64,000 nt of DNA, taken from positions 3,038,001-3,102,000 of the forward strand of contig NZ_JACVFC010000001.1 in the NCBI RefSeq assembly GCF_014529935.1. Reading direction: 5' to 3'. Below the pieces are notes generated by a model. That model did not search any database. It saw only the letters and a list, made by a program, of their open reading frames with translations, and was not told where the DNA came from. The translations under genes and the position numbers were made by a program. Origin of the DNA: Chitinophaga qingshengii (lineage in GTDB: Bacteria > Bacteroidota > Bacteroidia > Chitinophagales > Chitinophagaceae). The first letter of the stretch is position 1. Each line of letters starts with the position of its first letter. Positions 16,657 through 25,423 of the stretch are shown piece after piece.

Positions 16657-17211
16657 TGAGATAAAATAAATTAGTTGTTTCTTAATTAAGGATGCTGCTT
16701 AGTTCTCGAATTTCTAAATTCCCCAACGCAGGATGTTGAAAAATTTTTCAGACAGGACGACGAATATCTGTAGAAAATGTTGAAAAAAAAAATTTATCTA
16801 CCCTTGTTTATATTCCGCGGACAACAGTGTGTCAATACTGTGCCATGCCCACTGCCATTGCTTTACAGCACTTACGTTACACGGTTTTCAGTACTATAAA
16901 CACCGTTGATTAGCAGCACCTTTGTCTTTCTCATTGTCCTTTTTATCATAAATATGGATATATAACTGATAAAATAATATCGCACCTCCTCATGGCAAAA
17001 AAAACGATCGCAGGAAAAGATGGAGATATTCACAATTTTTTCTGCGAGGGTGCAAAACTATGTTAGTATCTCCATTTAAAAAAATGTGTTTAGGATTAGT
17101 TATTACGAGATAAATTTTTTACATATACGCGCCTGGTTTAAATAAAAAATATTTGCACGCACTTGGCTGAATACCGTATCTTTGACCCTTCTGAATTTAA
17201 AAAATTTTTCT
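16657..17211. other. oriC: Candidate replication origin (oriC) upstream of dnaA
   Basis: This 555-bp gene-free, A/T-rich region separates dnaA from a divergent gene. It holds TGTTGAAAA at 16734-16742 and 16778-16786 and TGTAGAAAA at 16769-16777. Their reverse complements (TTTTCAACA, TTTTCTACA) are variants of the DnaA box TTATCCACA. TTATCTACC (16794-16802) and ATATTCACA (17026-17034) are further weak matches. Long A and T runs around 16742-16795 could be the unwinding element. A minus-strand TAGTTTTG (17053-17060) fits the -7 consensus and may be part of a distant dnaA promoter. Adjacency to dnaA and the divergent gene layout support the call; no skew was computed. Confidence 0.5.
17152..17184 (+). 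promoter_or_regulatory. Bacteroidota-type promoter of the DUF3127 gene
   Basis: TTTG (17152-17155) and TATCTTTG (17177-17184) match both consensus boxes exactly, with a 21-bp spacer. The leader to the ATG at 17212 would be about 20 bases. This is the cleanest promoter in the window. Confidence 0.75.
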
Positions 17212-17595
17212 ATGAGTTTTGAAATTACCGGAAAGCTGATTGTGAAGTACAACACGGTACAACGCAGCGAAACTTTTAAAACAAGAGAGTTCGTTATCGA
17301 AAAATCTGATGATATCAACGGCCGCGTGATCAACAACTATATCAAATTCCAGTCCGTACAGGACCGTACAGGTATCGTTGACCGGTTCAATGAAGGGGAA
17401 AACGTTAAAGTTTATTTCAATATCAAAGGCACCAGATGGGAAAAGGACGGCAAAGTGAACTACATCACCAACCTGGACGCATGGCGTATGGAATCTGTAA
17501 TGGCAGCTCCCGCTCCCGGCACAGACCCCATGCCTAACTACAATACTCCGCAGATGCCTGCTGCCGGCGATGGTGGCGACGATCTGCCGTTTTAA
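17212..17595 (+). CDS. DUF3127 protein with SSB-like acidic C-terminal tip
   Basis: This 127-residue protein starts MSFEITGKLIVKYNTVQ and matches the DUF3127 family known from Bacteroidota. The first 95 residues form a compact beta-rich domain (KVYFNIKGTRWEKDGKVNYITNL) that could be an OB-fold. A Pro/Ala/Gly-rich linker follows, and the protein ends in DGGDDLPF, which closely resembles the DDDIPF tip by which single-stranded-DNA-binding proteins recruit repair and replication partners. I start it at the ATG at 17212 because the promoter ends at 17184. It lies next to the probable origin and is divergent from dnaA. A role in ssDNA metabolism is inference. Confidence 0.8.
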   Translation: MSFEITGKLIVKYNTVQRSETFKTREFVIEKSDDINGRVINNYIKFQSVQDRTGIVDRFNEGENVKVYFNIKGTRWEKDGKVNYITNLDAWRMESVMAAPAPGTDPMPNYNTPQMPAAGDGGDDLPF

Positions 17596-17627
17596 TGACC
17601 ACCCGGTCATGTGGAATGACGAGACGA

Positions 17628-17700
17628 AATTTATTGCGAAGAGCTTAGCGTATAATGTTACCAAAAGGTCCATTAACCGCTAAGCTCTTCGTTATAAATT
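17628..17700. repeat. Imperfect 23-bp inverted repeat after DUF3127 gene
   Basis: Arms at 17628-17650 and 17678-17700 pair with one mismatch and one G-U, with a perfect 14-bp core CGAAGAGCTTAGCG/CGCTAAGCTCTTCG and a 27-base loop. There is no T-run; it may act as a terminator or as a dispersed palindrome. Confidence 0.65.
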
Positions 17701-17755
17701 CAAAGCTCAAAATTTATAATTCATAACGCTTTTTAGGATAACTCCCTAACTACAT

Positions 17756-19318
17756 ATGCAACAACAAATCTCCCTGAAGCTGACGCCTGCAGACGCAGCT
17801 CATCCCGCTCATATTACGGCCAAGGCGGCCGCTACCCTGGGCGTAAAACCTTCCGCCATCACCGGATACCACCTGCTCAAACGCTCTATCGACGCCCGTT
17901 CCAGACAACAGGTGTATTTCATCCTCACCCTGCTCGTATTTGTACATGAACCTTTCCATGAAAGGGTTCATACACACCCGGTCTACAAACCACTGCCAGC
18001 CAACGCCCCCGGCGTGATCATCGCCGGCGCCGGCCCCGCTGGCCTGTTTGCAGCCCTCCGCCTCATTGAAGAAGGTATCAAACCTATCATTCTCGAACGT
18101 GGCAAAGACGTACGCGCCCGCAGACGCGATCTCGCTGCCCTGAATAAAACCGGCATCGTCAACCCCGACTCCAACTACTGCTTCGGAGAAGGCGGCGCCG
18201 GTACCTACTCAGACGGTAAACTATACACCCGCTCCAACAAAAGAGGCGATATCAACCGCATCCTCAATATTTTCGTACACTTCGGCGCGGAAGAGAAAAT
18301 CATGATAGACGCCCACCCGCATATCGGCACCAATAAACTGCCGCATATCATTACGGCCATGCGCGAACAGATCATCGCGGCCGGCGGGGAAGTCCACTTC
18401 GAACAGAAAGTCAGCAGCCTGCAAATACACAACGGTGCTGTCACCGGCGTGGAAACCGCTGCCGGCGATACTTTCAACGCACAGCACGTGATCCTCGCCA
18501 CCGGCCACTCTGCCCGTGATATCTTTATCATGCTCCACCGGCAAAACATCCTGCTGGAAGCCAAACCCTTCGCCCTCGGCGTCCGGGTGGAACATCCACA
18601 GGAACTGATCGACAGCGCCCAGTACCACTGCGACCTGCGCGGCGAATACCTGCCACCGGCCAGCTATAGCCTCGTGGAACAAGTGGAAGGACGCGGCGTT
18701 TTCTCTTTCTGCATGTGCCCCGGCGGCATCATCGCGCCGGCAGCCACCGATCCGGGTGAACTGGTAGTCAACGGCTGGTCACCCTCCAAACGGAACAACC
18801 CCTACGCTAATTCGGGTATGGTGGTTACCGTTGATGAATCAGACTTCGCGCCTTTTGCCCACCATGGCCCGCTCGCAGCCATGTATTATCAGCAGGCGGT
18901 GGAACAACAGGCTTTCCTCGCCGGCGGCGGTCACTTCGTAGCGCCGGCACAACGCATGACCGACTTCGTTAAAGGCAAAGTATCTGCTACACTGCCGGAA
19001 TGCTCTTACCTGCCCGGTGTAAACAGCACAGACCTCCGCACGGTCCTACCCGCAGCGGTACACCAACGCCTCGCAGGCGCTTTCAAAGCATTCGGCCGTA
19101 AAATAAAAGGCTACTATACAGAAAATGCCATCCTCGTGGCCACGGAATCTCGTACCTCCTCACCGGTGAGGATCCCCCGTAACAATGATACACTCGAACA
19201 TCCGCAACTGACAGGGCTGTATCCCTGCGGTGAAGGCGCCGGTTATGCAGGCGGTATCGTGTCTGCCGCCATGGACGGGGAACGTGTGGCCGCTATGATT
19301 GCCTCCAAACTGCAGTAG
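17756..19318 (+). CDS. NAD(P)/FAD-dependent dehydrogenase (COG2509-like)
   Basis: This 520-residue flavoprotein has an N-terminal alpha/beta domain (about 1-85, ISLKLTPADAAHPAHI, KRSIDARSRQQVYF) that is typical of a family of uncharacterised FAD dehydrogenases. It precedes a Rossmann dinucleotide site GVIIAGAGPAGLFAALRL (about 86-103). The family hallmark FGEGGAGTYSDGKLYT lies near 142-157. The C-terminus has the second FAD contact GLYPCGEGAGYAGGIVSAA. There is no signal peptide, so it is cytoplasmic. Substrate is unknown. It starts 160 bp after DUF3127, beyond an inverted repeat, and ends 55 bp before an ABC transporter operon. Confidence 0.88.
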   Translation: MQQQISLKLTPADAAHPAHITAKAAATLGVKPSAITGYHLLKRSIDARSRQQVYFILTLLVFVHEPFHERVHTHPVYKPLPANAPGVIIAGAGPAGLFAALRLIEEGIKPIILERGKDVRARRRDLAALNKTGIVNPDSNYCFGEGGAGTYSDGKLYTRSNKRGDINRILNIFVHFGAEEKIMIDAHPHIGTNKLPHIITAMREQIIAAGGEVHFEQKVSSLQIHNGAVTGVETAAGDTFNAQHVILATGHSARDIFIMLHRQNILLEAKPFALGVRVEHPQELIDSAQYHCDLRGEYLPPASYSLVEQVEGRGVFSFCMCPGGIIAPAATDPGELVVNGWSPSKRNNPYANSGMVVTVDESDFAPFAHHGPLAAMYYQQAVEQQAFLAGGGHFVAPAQRMTDFVKGKVSATLPECSYLPGVNSTDLRTVLPAAVHQRLAGAFKAFGRKIKGYYTENAILVATESRTSSPVRIPRNNDTLEHPQLTGLYPCGEGAGYAGGIVSAAMDGERVAAMIASKLQ

Positions 19319-19373
19319 TCATCATGATGAAAAGCGCGGCGGATTATTCCCGAATAATTGCTAAATTTTCATC

Positions 19374-20315
19374 ATGAACCTACTTGAAGTTAAACACCTG
19401 AAAAAATACTATGCCACCCACAAAGCTGTGGATGATATCAGCTTCGAGATCCCCCAAGGCAGCATATTCGGCTTACTAGGTCCCAACGGGGCCGGGAAAA
19501 CCACGCTGCTACGCATGATCACCGGCATATTCTACCCCGATGAAGGCTCCATTGTACTCAACGGACATCCCTTCGATCCCCAACGCGATACACAGCTGAT
19601 CGGCTACATGCCGGAAGAAAGAGGGCTGTACAAAAAAATGAAAGTAGGCGAACAAACCCTCTACCTCGCCCGTCTCAAAGGTCTCAGCGAAAAAGAGGCC
19701 ACAGCGAAAATCAAAAAATGGTTCGATAAATTCGAGATCAACTCCTGGTGGAACAAGCGGGTGGACGAACTCAGTAAAGGCATGCAACAAAAAGTACAGT
19801 TTATCTCTACCATCATGCATGACCCTAAACTGCTGATCCTCGATGAACCTTTCTCCGGGCTGGACCCCATCAACTCCAACCTCATCAAACAGGAGATCTT
19901 TAACCTCGCCCAGCAAGGTACTACCATCATCTTCTCCACACACCGCATGGAACAGGTGGAGGAAATATGCGATCATATCATGCTGGTCAACAAAGGGCAT
20001 AAAATACTCGATGGCAGCGTCAAACAAATCAAACAGGACTTTAAACAGGGTCTCTTCCGTATAGGCCTGGGCGTAATGCCTAACGCAGCCCAGATGGCCA
20101 CCTATCACTTCAAAATTGTGGAAGTGCATGAAAATGCCTTCACGGTAAAAATGAATGAAGACAGCACCACTAATGATATCCTGCTGCACTTCATTCAGCA
20201 GAACATTCCCGTGACCTATTTTGAAGAAATATTACCTTCTATCAACGAAGTATTTATCACCCAGGTACAACAAACAGAAAAAGCGCCTGTAACAGCGGCG
20301 CAACAACCTGCCTGA
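19374..20315 (+). CDS. ABC-2 exporter ATP-binding protein (NatA-like)
   Basis: This 313-residue ATPase has Walker [10 protein letters not shown] near 38-46, the signature [10 protein letters not shown] near 140, and Walker [13 protein letters not shown] near 158. The C-terminal 80 residues ([15 protein letters not shown] through [15 protein letters not shown]) match the DUF4162 extension of NatA/YhaQ-type exporters. It energises the membrane protein encoded 19 bp downstream. The family exports sodium, drugs or lipids; which is not visible here. It is cytoplasmic and peripheral at the inner membrane. Confidence 0.93.
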   Translation: MNLLEVKHLKKYYATHKAVDDISFEIPQGSIFGLLGPNGAGKTTLLRMITGIFYPDEGSIVLNGHPFDPQRDTQLIGYMPEERGLYKKMKVGEQTLYLARLKGLSEKEATAKIKKWFDKFEINSWWNKRVDELSKGMQQKVQFISTIMHDPKLLILDEPFSGLDPINSNLIKQEIFNLAQQGTTIIFSTHRMEQVEEICDHIMLVNKGHKILDGSVKQIKQDFKQGLFRIGLGVMPNAAQMATYHFKIVEVHENAFTVKMNEDSTTNDILLHFIQQNIPVTYFEEILPSINEVFITQVQQTEKAPVTAAQQPA

Positions 20316-20334
20316 TCACCCCAGCACCTCGACT

Positions 20335-21645
20335 ATGAACAAGATATGGCTTATCATTAAAAGAGAATTTTTCACCCGCGTCCGGAAACGTTCGTTCCTG
20401 ATCGTAACACTACTGGTACCGGTGGCTTTCGCTGCCATGATCATCATCCCCATCCTGATGGCGGTAACCGGCAACGAAAGCAAACGTATTGCGGTAGTGG
20501 ATAAAAGCGGCATTTTTACCAATAAACTGCCCGATAAAAAAGGCATCTACTTCAAATACCTGCCAGAGGCCAATATCGACAGCCTTAAACGCAATTATAT
20601 TGCGCAGGATTATTCCGGCATTCTCTACATCCCGGAAATTGATATCAACCGGCCAGCCGGATTGGAATACTACAGTAAAGGCCAGGCGGGCATCTCCCTG
20701 GAATCAGCGATCAACAATGATATCAACAGCGCCATCGAAAGAAAACGGATGGAGCTGGCCGGCATCGATAAATCCAAGCTGGACGAGCTTCGCTCCAATA
20801 TCACCGTGGAATTCAAAAGCGGCGATGACGGGAAAAAAGGCAACGCGTGGGTAGCCTATGGCGTAGGTTATGCCAGCGGCTTTATTATCTACATTGTATT
20901 GCTGTTGTTCGGCACCTCTGTGATGCGCGGCGTAATGGAAGAAAAAGTAAGCCGTATTGCGGAAGTAATGATTTCCAGCGTAAAACCATTCCAGCTGATG
21001 ATGGGTAAAATTGTGGGCATCGCCGCCGTGGGACTGCTGCAGTTTCTCATCTGGGGCGTACTGATCAGCGCCATTTATATGATCATACCGCTGTTCTTAT
21101 CACCGGAAAGCATCCAGGCCGCCAGTCAGGGTAATATGATGGCCCAGGGTAATAATGCCGAAGCGGCGGAAGCCTTCCGCCGTGTAGCCGATGTAGTAGG
21201 TAGTATCAACTGGGGGTTATTGTTGTCCTGCTTTGTATTTTATTTCCTCGGCGGTTATCTTTTCTATTCGTCCCTGTTTGCCGCTATCGGCAGCCTGGCC
21301 AATGAAGATGCCTCCGATGTACAGCAGCTCACATTCCCTATCACAGTACCTATCATCATTGGTATTATGATTATGATGAAAGCCGTGCATGCTCCGGATA
21401 GCTCACTGGCCGTATGGGGCAGTATTATTCCGTTTACTTCGCCGATGGTGATGATGGCACGCCTGCCTTACGGCGTACCAGGTACTGTACCTTACTGGCA
21501 ACTGGGATTATCTTTTGCCTTGCTGATCGGTGGTTTTATCCTGACAACCTGGGCAGCCGGAAAGATATACCGCACGGGCATCCTGATGTATGGTAAAAAA
21601 ATTACGCTGAAAGAAGCGATGAAATGGATTGTGAAGAAAGGATAA
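20335..21645 (+). CDS. ABC-2 exporter permease (NatB-like)
   Basis: This 436-residue permease starts MNKIWLIIKREFFTRVRKRSF, the usual ABC-2 start. It has one N-terminal membrane helix (about 24-45), a large extracytoplasmic loop (about 50-185) and five or six further helices between about 190 and 405. The motif MRGVMEEKVSRIAEVMISSVKPFQLMMGKI is the conserved coupling region of NatB/YhaP permeases. It forms the exporter with the preceding ATPase (19-bp gap). It ends 12 bp before a 44-bp perfect inverted repeat that separates it from the convergent gene. Confidence 0.92.
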   Translation: MNKIWLIIKREFFTRVRKRSFLIVTLLVPVAFAAMIIIPILMAVTGNESKRIAVVDKSGIFTNKLPDKKGIYFKYLPEANIDSLKRNYIAQDYSGILYIPEIDINRPAGLEYYSKGQAGISLESAINNDINSAIERKRMELAGIDKSKLDELRSNITVEFKSGDDGKKGNAWVAYGVGYASGFIIYIVLLLFGTSVMRGVMEEKVSRIAEVMISSVKPFQLMMGKIVGIAAVGLLQFLIWGVLISAIYMIIPLFLSPESIQAASQGNMMAQGNNAEAAEAFRRVADVVGSINWGLLLSCFVFYFLGGYLFYSSLFAAIGSLANEDASDVQQLTFPITVPIIIGIMIMMKAVHAPDSSLAVWGSIIPFTSPMVMMARLPYGVPGTVPYWQLGLSFALLIGGFILTTWAAGKIYRTGILMYGKKITLKEAMKWIVKKG

Positions 21646-21656
21646 TGACATTTACG

Positions 21657-21762
21657 GATTTTTTGATTTACGGATTTTGGAATTTAAAATGCAGCGAAGA
21701 TCACACTATATAACATGTTCTTCGCTGCATTTTAAATTCCAAAATCCGTAAATCAAAAAATC
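21657..21762. repeat. Perfect 44-bp inverted repeat between convergent genes
   Basis: Arms at 21657-21700 and 21719-21762 are exact reverse complements and surround an 18-base loop. The right arm contains the stop codon and the last codons of the convergent monooxygenase gene. The word TTTACGGATTTT occurs at 21651 and 21667, 16 bases apart. It is likely a bidirectional terminator, but it is far longer than needed. Confidence 0.9.
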
Positions 21763-22697
21763 TCTAAATATAATTGTCGCCGCACCGTCTGGAACTCTGT
21801 CCAGATATCCGCCACTACTTCAGCGGCTGGTTTAATATCATGAATCAACGCGCTTACCTGGCCTATTTCCAGCTCCCCTTCATCCAGGTTGCCTTCAAAC
21901 ATGCCTGTCTTGGCACGGGCGCGTCCCAGCAGCGTTTGCAGCGTAGCTGGATCAGCCCCTTTATCTTCCGCTATTTTAATAGCTTCATAAAAAGGATTTT
22001 TGATCAGCCGTACCGGAGTGAGTTTTTTAAGACTCAGCATGGTATCGCCTTCTTTGGCGTTGATCACCGCTTGTTTAAAATTGATATGGGAAGATGCTTC
22101 GGGGGTTGCTACAAAACGGCTGCCTACCTGTACACCCGATGCCCCAAGGGCAAACGCCGCAGCCATAGCTTTTCCGGAAGCAATACCGCCTGCGGCGATG
22201 ACCGGTATCTGCACTTTCTCACACACTGCCGGTATCAGCACCATCGAAGTAGTTTCCTCCCGGCCGTTGTGGCCACCCGCTTCAAAACCCTCTGCTACTA
22301 CGGCATCTACGCCGGCAGCTTCACTTTTTTGCGCGAAAGCGGAACTGGATACCACATGCACAACTTTAATACCCGCCGCTTTTAACACCGGTGTCCAGGT
22401 TTTGGGATTACCCGCAGAAGTAAACACGATGGGTACTTTTTCTTCCACGATGATGTTCATCAACTGCTCAATATCCGGGTACAGCAGGGGCACATTCACC
22501 CCAAAAGGCTTGTTGGTAGCAGCTTTACAACGCTGTATATGATGCTTCAGTACTTCAGGATACATACTGCCTGCGCCAATAAGGCCCAGTCCGCCTGCAT
22601 TACTCACGGCACTGGCTAAACGCCATCCGCTGGCCCAGATCATGCCGGCCTGTATGATAGGGTATTGTATCCCAAACAAAGTAGAAATCCGGTTCAT
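21753..22697 (-). CDS. Nitronate monooxygenase-family FMN oxidoreductase
   Basis: This 314-residue TIM-barrel flavoprotein has the N-terminal FGIQYPIIQAGMIWAS strand, the catalytic-His region EGFEAGGHNGREE (near 140) and the phosphate-binding loops PVIAAGGIASG and GASGVQVGSRF. These are the marks of the nitronate monooxygenase/2-nitropropane dioxygenase family, which also includes FabK enoyl-ACP reductases. It oxidises nitronates or reduces enoyl groups with FMN; the two cannot be separated here. It is cytoplasmic. Its last three codons lie inside the 44-bp inverted repeat. It follows a nucleotidyltransferase gene by 18 bp, suggesting co-transcription without an obvious functional link. Confidence 0.85.
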   Translation of the reverse strand: MNRISTLFGIQYPIIQAGMIWASGWRLASAVSNAGGLGLIGAGSMYPEVLKHHIQRCKAATNKPFGVNVPLLYPDIEQLMNIIVEEKVPIVFTSAGNPKTWTPVLKAAGIKVVHVVSSSAFAQKSEAAGVDAVVAEGFEAGGHNGREETTSMVLIPAVCEKVQIPVIAAGGIASGKAMAAAFALGASGVQVGSRFVATPEASSHINFKQAVINAKEGDTMLSLKKLTPVRLIKNPFYEAIKIAEDKGADPATLQTLLGRARAKTGMFEGNLDEGELEIGQVSALIHDIKPAAEVVADIWTEFQTVRRQLYLEIF

Positions 22698-22715
22698 GCA
22701 ACGAATATAACATCT

Positions 22716-23708
22716 TTAACCCAGATCGATCTCTGTGTTATCGCCGATATTCAGGCTTTGGCTAAGTCCCCGGATATTGGCGTCGCTGCCTATCAGTGAA
22801 GATTTCAGCACCACTTCATACAGGTTGCTGAAAGACCCGATGATAGAATCTTTGACGATGGAGTAATTGATAACGGTATTATCGCCTACGGCCACATTGG
22901 GACCGATGATGGAGTTTTTAATATTACAACCTTCTCCTATACTTACCGGCGGAATGATAATGGTGTTCTCATATGGTAACACCGGATTACTGGCCAGTTT
23001 ATATTTCTTCAGCAGAATGGCATTTGTTTCCAGCAGGGTGTCTTTACGACCGCAGTCAAACCAGTTAATGACCTTAAATGCATTAAAACGGACACCATGT
23101 TCGATCATGCATTCCAGCGCATCGGTGAGCTGAAATTCATCATGCGATTTAATATGATTATCGAGGTTGGCCTGCAAACATTCATACAGCTGCGCACTCT
23201 CCTTGATCTTATACAGTCCTACCAAAGCCAGGTTGGACTTGGGGATCTGTGGTTTTTCCACTACCCGGGTAATTTGTCCGGCTTCATTCAGTTCAGCTAC
23301 GCCGAAGTTACGCGGATCATCTACCTTTTTCAGTCCCAATACGGAATAAGGCGAAGCAATCACTTCTTTAAAATCACATTCACAGATGGTATCGCCCAAT
23401 ACAATCAGCACTTCATCATTGGCTACCACTTCACGGGTCAGCAGGATAGCGTGCCCAGTGCCTTCCCGGCTGTTTTGCTGCACAAAGTGACAGGTCAGCT
23501 GCGGGTATTTTTTTTCAACGTAGTGCTGAATTTTTTCACCCAGATAACCTACTACGAAAACGAATTCCGTAATGCCCGCTTCTACCAGCTGATCCACAAT
23601 AATGCTTAATATGGTCCTGCCGGCTAAAGGGATGAGTGCTTTGGGTTGTGTATATGTATGTGGCCTGAGTTTAGTACCTGCTCCAGCCACCGGTATTATT
23701 GCCTTCAT
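22716..23708 (-). CDS. Sugar-1-phosphate nucleotidylyltransferase with beta-helix domain
   Basis: This 330-residue enzyme activates a sugar-1-phosphate to an NDP-sugar. The nucleotide-binding loop is GAGTKLRPHTYTQPKALIPLAG (9-30), where the usual GTR is GTK. Further catalytic motifs include VLGDTICECDF (near 104), VVEKP and WFDCGR. The last 80 residues (ENTIIIPPVSIGEGCNIKNS) form left-handed beta-helix hexapeptide repeats, as in glucose-1-phosphate thymidylyltransferases of the long type. The product probably feeds cell-envelope or exopolysaccharide synthesis. Which nucleotide and sugar it uses is open. It is the first gene of a two-gene minus-strand unit. Confidence 0.9.
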   Translation of the reverse strand: MKAIIPVAGAGTKLRPHTYTQPKALIPLAGRTILSIIVDQLVEAGITEFVFVVGYLGEKIQHYVEKKYPQLTCHFVQQNSREGTGHAILLTREVVANDEVLIVLGDTICECDFKEVIASPYSVLGLKKVDDPRNFGVAELNEAGQITRVVEKPQIPKSNLALVGLYKIKESAQLYECLQANLDNHIKSHDEFQLTDALECMIEHGVRFNAFKVINWFDCGRKDTLLETNAILLKKYKLASNPVLPYENTIIIPPVSIGEGCNIKNSIIGPNVAVGDNTVINYSIVKDSIIGSFSNLYEVVLKSSLIGSDANIRGLSQSLNIGDNTEIDLG

Positions 23709-23852
23709 GTACGTTGTAGTTAGGATAAGCTCCGAATGCCGCGAAAATAGGACAAATTATGAAGATTTACTGCTTTTGCGATCGATGGATATACGAATTT
23801 TAACATGTAAAAACCGAAAATTTGCCAATATGGGAATCCGGAAATCTATGAA

Positions 23853-23883
23853 TTGCATTTGATCAGGAGTTATTTTAAATTTG
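23853..23883 (+). promoter_or_regulatory. Promoter of glyA
   Basis: TAAATTTG (23876-23883) matches the -7 box exactly and TTG (23853-23855) lies 20 bp upstream. The leader to the ATG at 23903 is short, about 13-15 bases. Confidence 0.6.
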
Positions 23884-23902
23884 CACCAAATTTTAAGGCA
23901 TC

Positions 23903-25180
23903 ATGCAAAGAGACCAGCAAATATTTGATATTATCCGCCAGGAATTGGAGCGTCAGCGCCATGGCATTGAATTGATCGCATCTGAAAACTTTACCAGCTT
24001 GCAGGTAATGCAGGCCATGGGTAATGTGATGACGAATAAATATGCCGAAGGCTACCCTGGCAAAAGATACTACGCAGGCTGCGAAATCGTGGACCAGAGC
24101 GAGCAACTGGCTATTGACAGGGCTAAACAAATATTTGGTGCGGCTTATGCCAACGTACAACCACACTCCGGCGCACAGGCCAATGCTGCTGTTATGCTGG
24201 CTATCCTGCAACCCGGTGATAAAATCCTTGGCCTGGACCTGAGCATGGGCGGCCACCTCACCCACGGTTCCGCTGTAAACTACTCCGGTAAACTGTATGA
24301 ACCTCATTTCTACGGTGTTAACAGAGAAACCGGCCTCGTAGAATACGATAAAATGGAAGAAATCGCCAACCGCGAAAAACCCAAACTGATTGTTTGTGGC
24401 GCTTCCGCTTACAGCCGCGACTGGGATTATAAACGTATCCGCGAAATCGCTGACCAGGTAGGCGCTTTCGTACTGGCTGATATTGCACACCCCGCCGGCC
24501 TCATCGCCAAAGGACTGCTCAATTCACCATTTGAACATTGCCATTTCGTTACCACTACTACCCATAAAACACTGCGTGGTCCCCGCGGCGGTATGATCAT
24601 GATGGGTAAAGATTTCGAAAATCCGTTTGGCCTGAAAACACCAAAAGGTGAAATCCGCCTCATGAGCTCCCTCATTGATACCGCTGTATTCCCTGGTATC
24701 CAGGGCGGTCCGCTCGAACACGTGATCGCAGCCAAAGCAGTGTCCTTCTTCGAGATCCTGTCTGACGAATACGATGTATACGCCAAACAAATGCTGAAAA
24801 ACTCACAGTCTATGGCGAAAAGCTTCGTTAACAGAGGTTATCAGATCATCAGCGGCGGTACAGACAACCACCTCATGCTGATTGACCTGCGCAACAAAAA
24901 CATCTCCGGTAAAAAAGCAGAACAAACACTGGTAAAAGCAGAAATCACCGCCAATAAAAACATGGTGCCTTTTGATGATAAATCTGCCTTCATCACTTCC
25001 GGTATCCGTGTAGGTGTTCCTGCCATCACCACCCGTGGCCTGAAAGAAGGTCATATGGAGCAAATCGTTGACTGGATCGATCAACTGCTCATGGATGCGG
25101 ATAACGACGCCCTGATCGCTAAAATCAAAGGCGAAGTGCATGGTTTCATGCAGCAGTTCCCACTGTATCCTGAAATGTAG
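23903..25180 (+). CDS. glyA: Serine hydroxymethyltransferase
   Basis: This 425-residue PLP enzyme converts serine and tetrahydrofolate to glycine and methylene-tetrahydrofolate, feeding one-carbon metabolism. The N-terminal [10 protein letters not shown] signature is at about 23-32, the glycine-rich [15 protein letters not shown] near 48-62, and the PLP-lysine motif [14 protein letters not shown] near 219-232. Length is normal. It is cytoplasmic and monocistronic, with its own promoter, and it is followed by an elaborate double hairpin. Confidence 0.98.
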   Translation: MQRDQQIFDIIRQELERQRHGIELIASENFTSLQVMQAMGNVMTNKYAEGYPGKRYYAGCEIVDQSEQLAIDRAKQIFGAAYANVQPHSGAQANAAVMLAILQPGDKILGLDLSMGGHLTHGSAVNYSGKLYEPHFYGVNRETGLVEYDKMEEIANREKPKLIVCGASAYSRDWDYKRIREIADQVGAFVLADIAHPAGLIAKGLLNSPFEHCHFVTTTTHKTLRGPRGGMIMMGKDFENPFGLKTPKGEIRLMSSLIDTAVFPGIQGGPLEHVIAAKAVSFFEILSDEYDVYAKQMLKNSQSMAKSFVNRGYQIISGGTDNHLMLIDLRNKNISGKKAEQTLVKAEITANKNMVPFDDKSAFITSGIRVGVPAITTRGLKEGHMEQIVDWIDQLLMDADNDALIAKIKGEVHGFMQQFPLYPEM

Positions 25181-25336
25181 TCTCACGCAAAGGCGCAAAG
25201 CAGCAAAGACGCAAAGATTATATAAGCGAATATAAGAAAGCAAAGGAGCGAAGATCAACTATTGGTCTTCGCTCCTTTGCTTTCTTAATAACCCTAATAA
25301 AAATCTTTGCGCCTTTGCTGCTTTGCGCCTTTGCGA
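25181..25336. repeat. Nested GCAAAG-repeat hairpins after glyA
   Basis: The outer arms (25181-25219 and about 25300-25336) are built from repeated GCAAAGGC/GCAAAGCA words and pair with one mismatch and a 2-base bulge. The inner arms (25234-25254 and 25266-25286) are a perfect 21-bp stem. The whole element starts directly at the glyA stop codon and ends 21 bp before the next promoter. The element can act as a terminator. Confidence 0.85.
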
Positions 25337-25356
25337 GAACCCTCCGCAAATTTTTT

Positions 25357-25386
25357 TTTGTTTTATTCCCGGAATTTGTACTTTTA
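25357..25386 (+). promoter_or_regulatory. Promoter of the GntR/ABC operon
   Basis: TTTG (25357-25360) and TACTTTTA (25379-25386) resemble the -33 and -7 boxes with an 18-bp spacer and one mismatch. The operator follows immediately at 25387. Confidence 0.5.
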
Positions 25387-25412
25387 TAGTGTACTAGGTA
25401 AGTAGTACACTA
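25387..25412 (+). promoter_or_regulatory. Operator: perfect 10-bp inverted repeat
   Basis: TAGTGTACTA and TAGTACACTA are exact reverse complements separated by GGTAAG. The repeat has the GT-n-AC character of GntR-family operators. It abuts the -7 box and ends 11 bp before the first gene, so binding would block initiation. The obvious ligand is the YtrA-type GntR regulator encoded as gene three of the same operon. Confidence 0.7.
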
Positions 25413-25423
25413 AAACACATTCC

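Noticed and set aside
25181..25336. CRISPR array considered because of repeated GCAAAG words
   Set aside because: The repeats are short, unevenly spaced and arranged as inverted arms, with no unique spacers and no cas genes.
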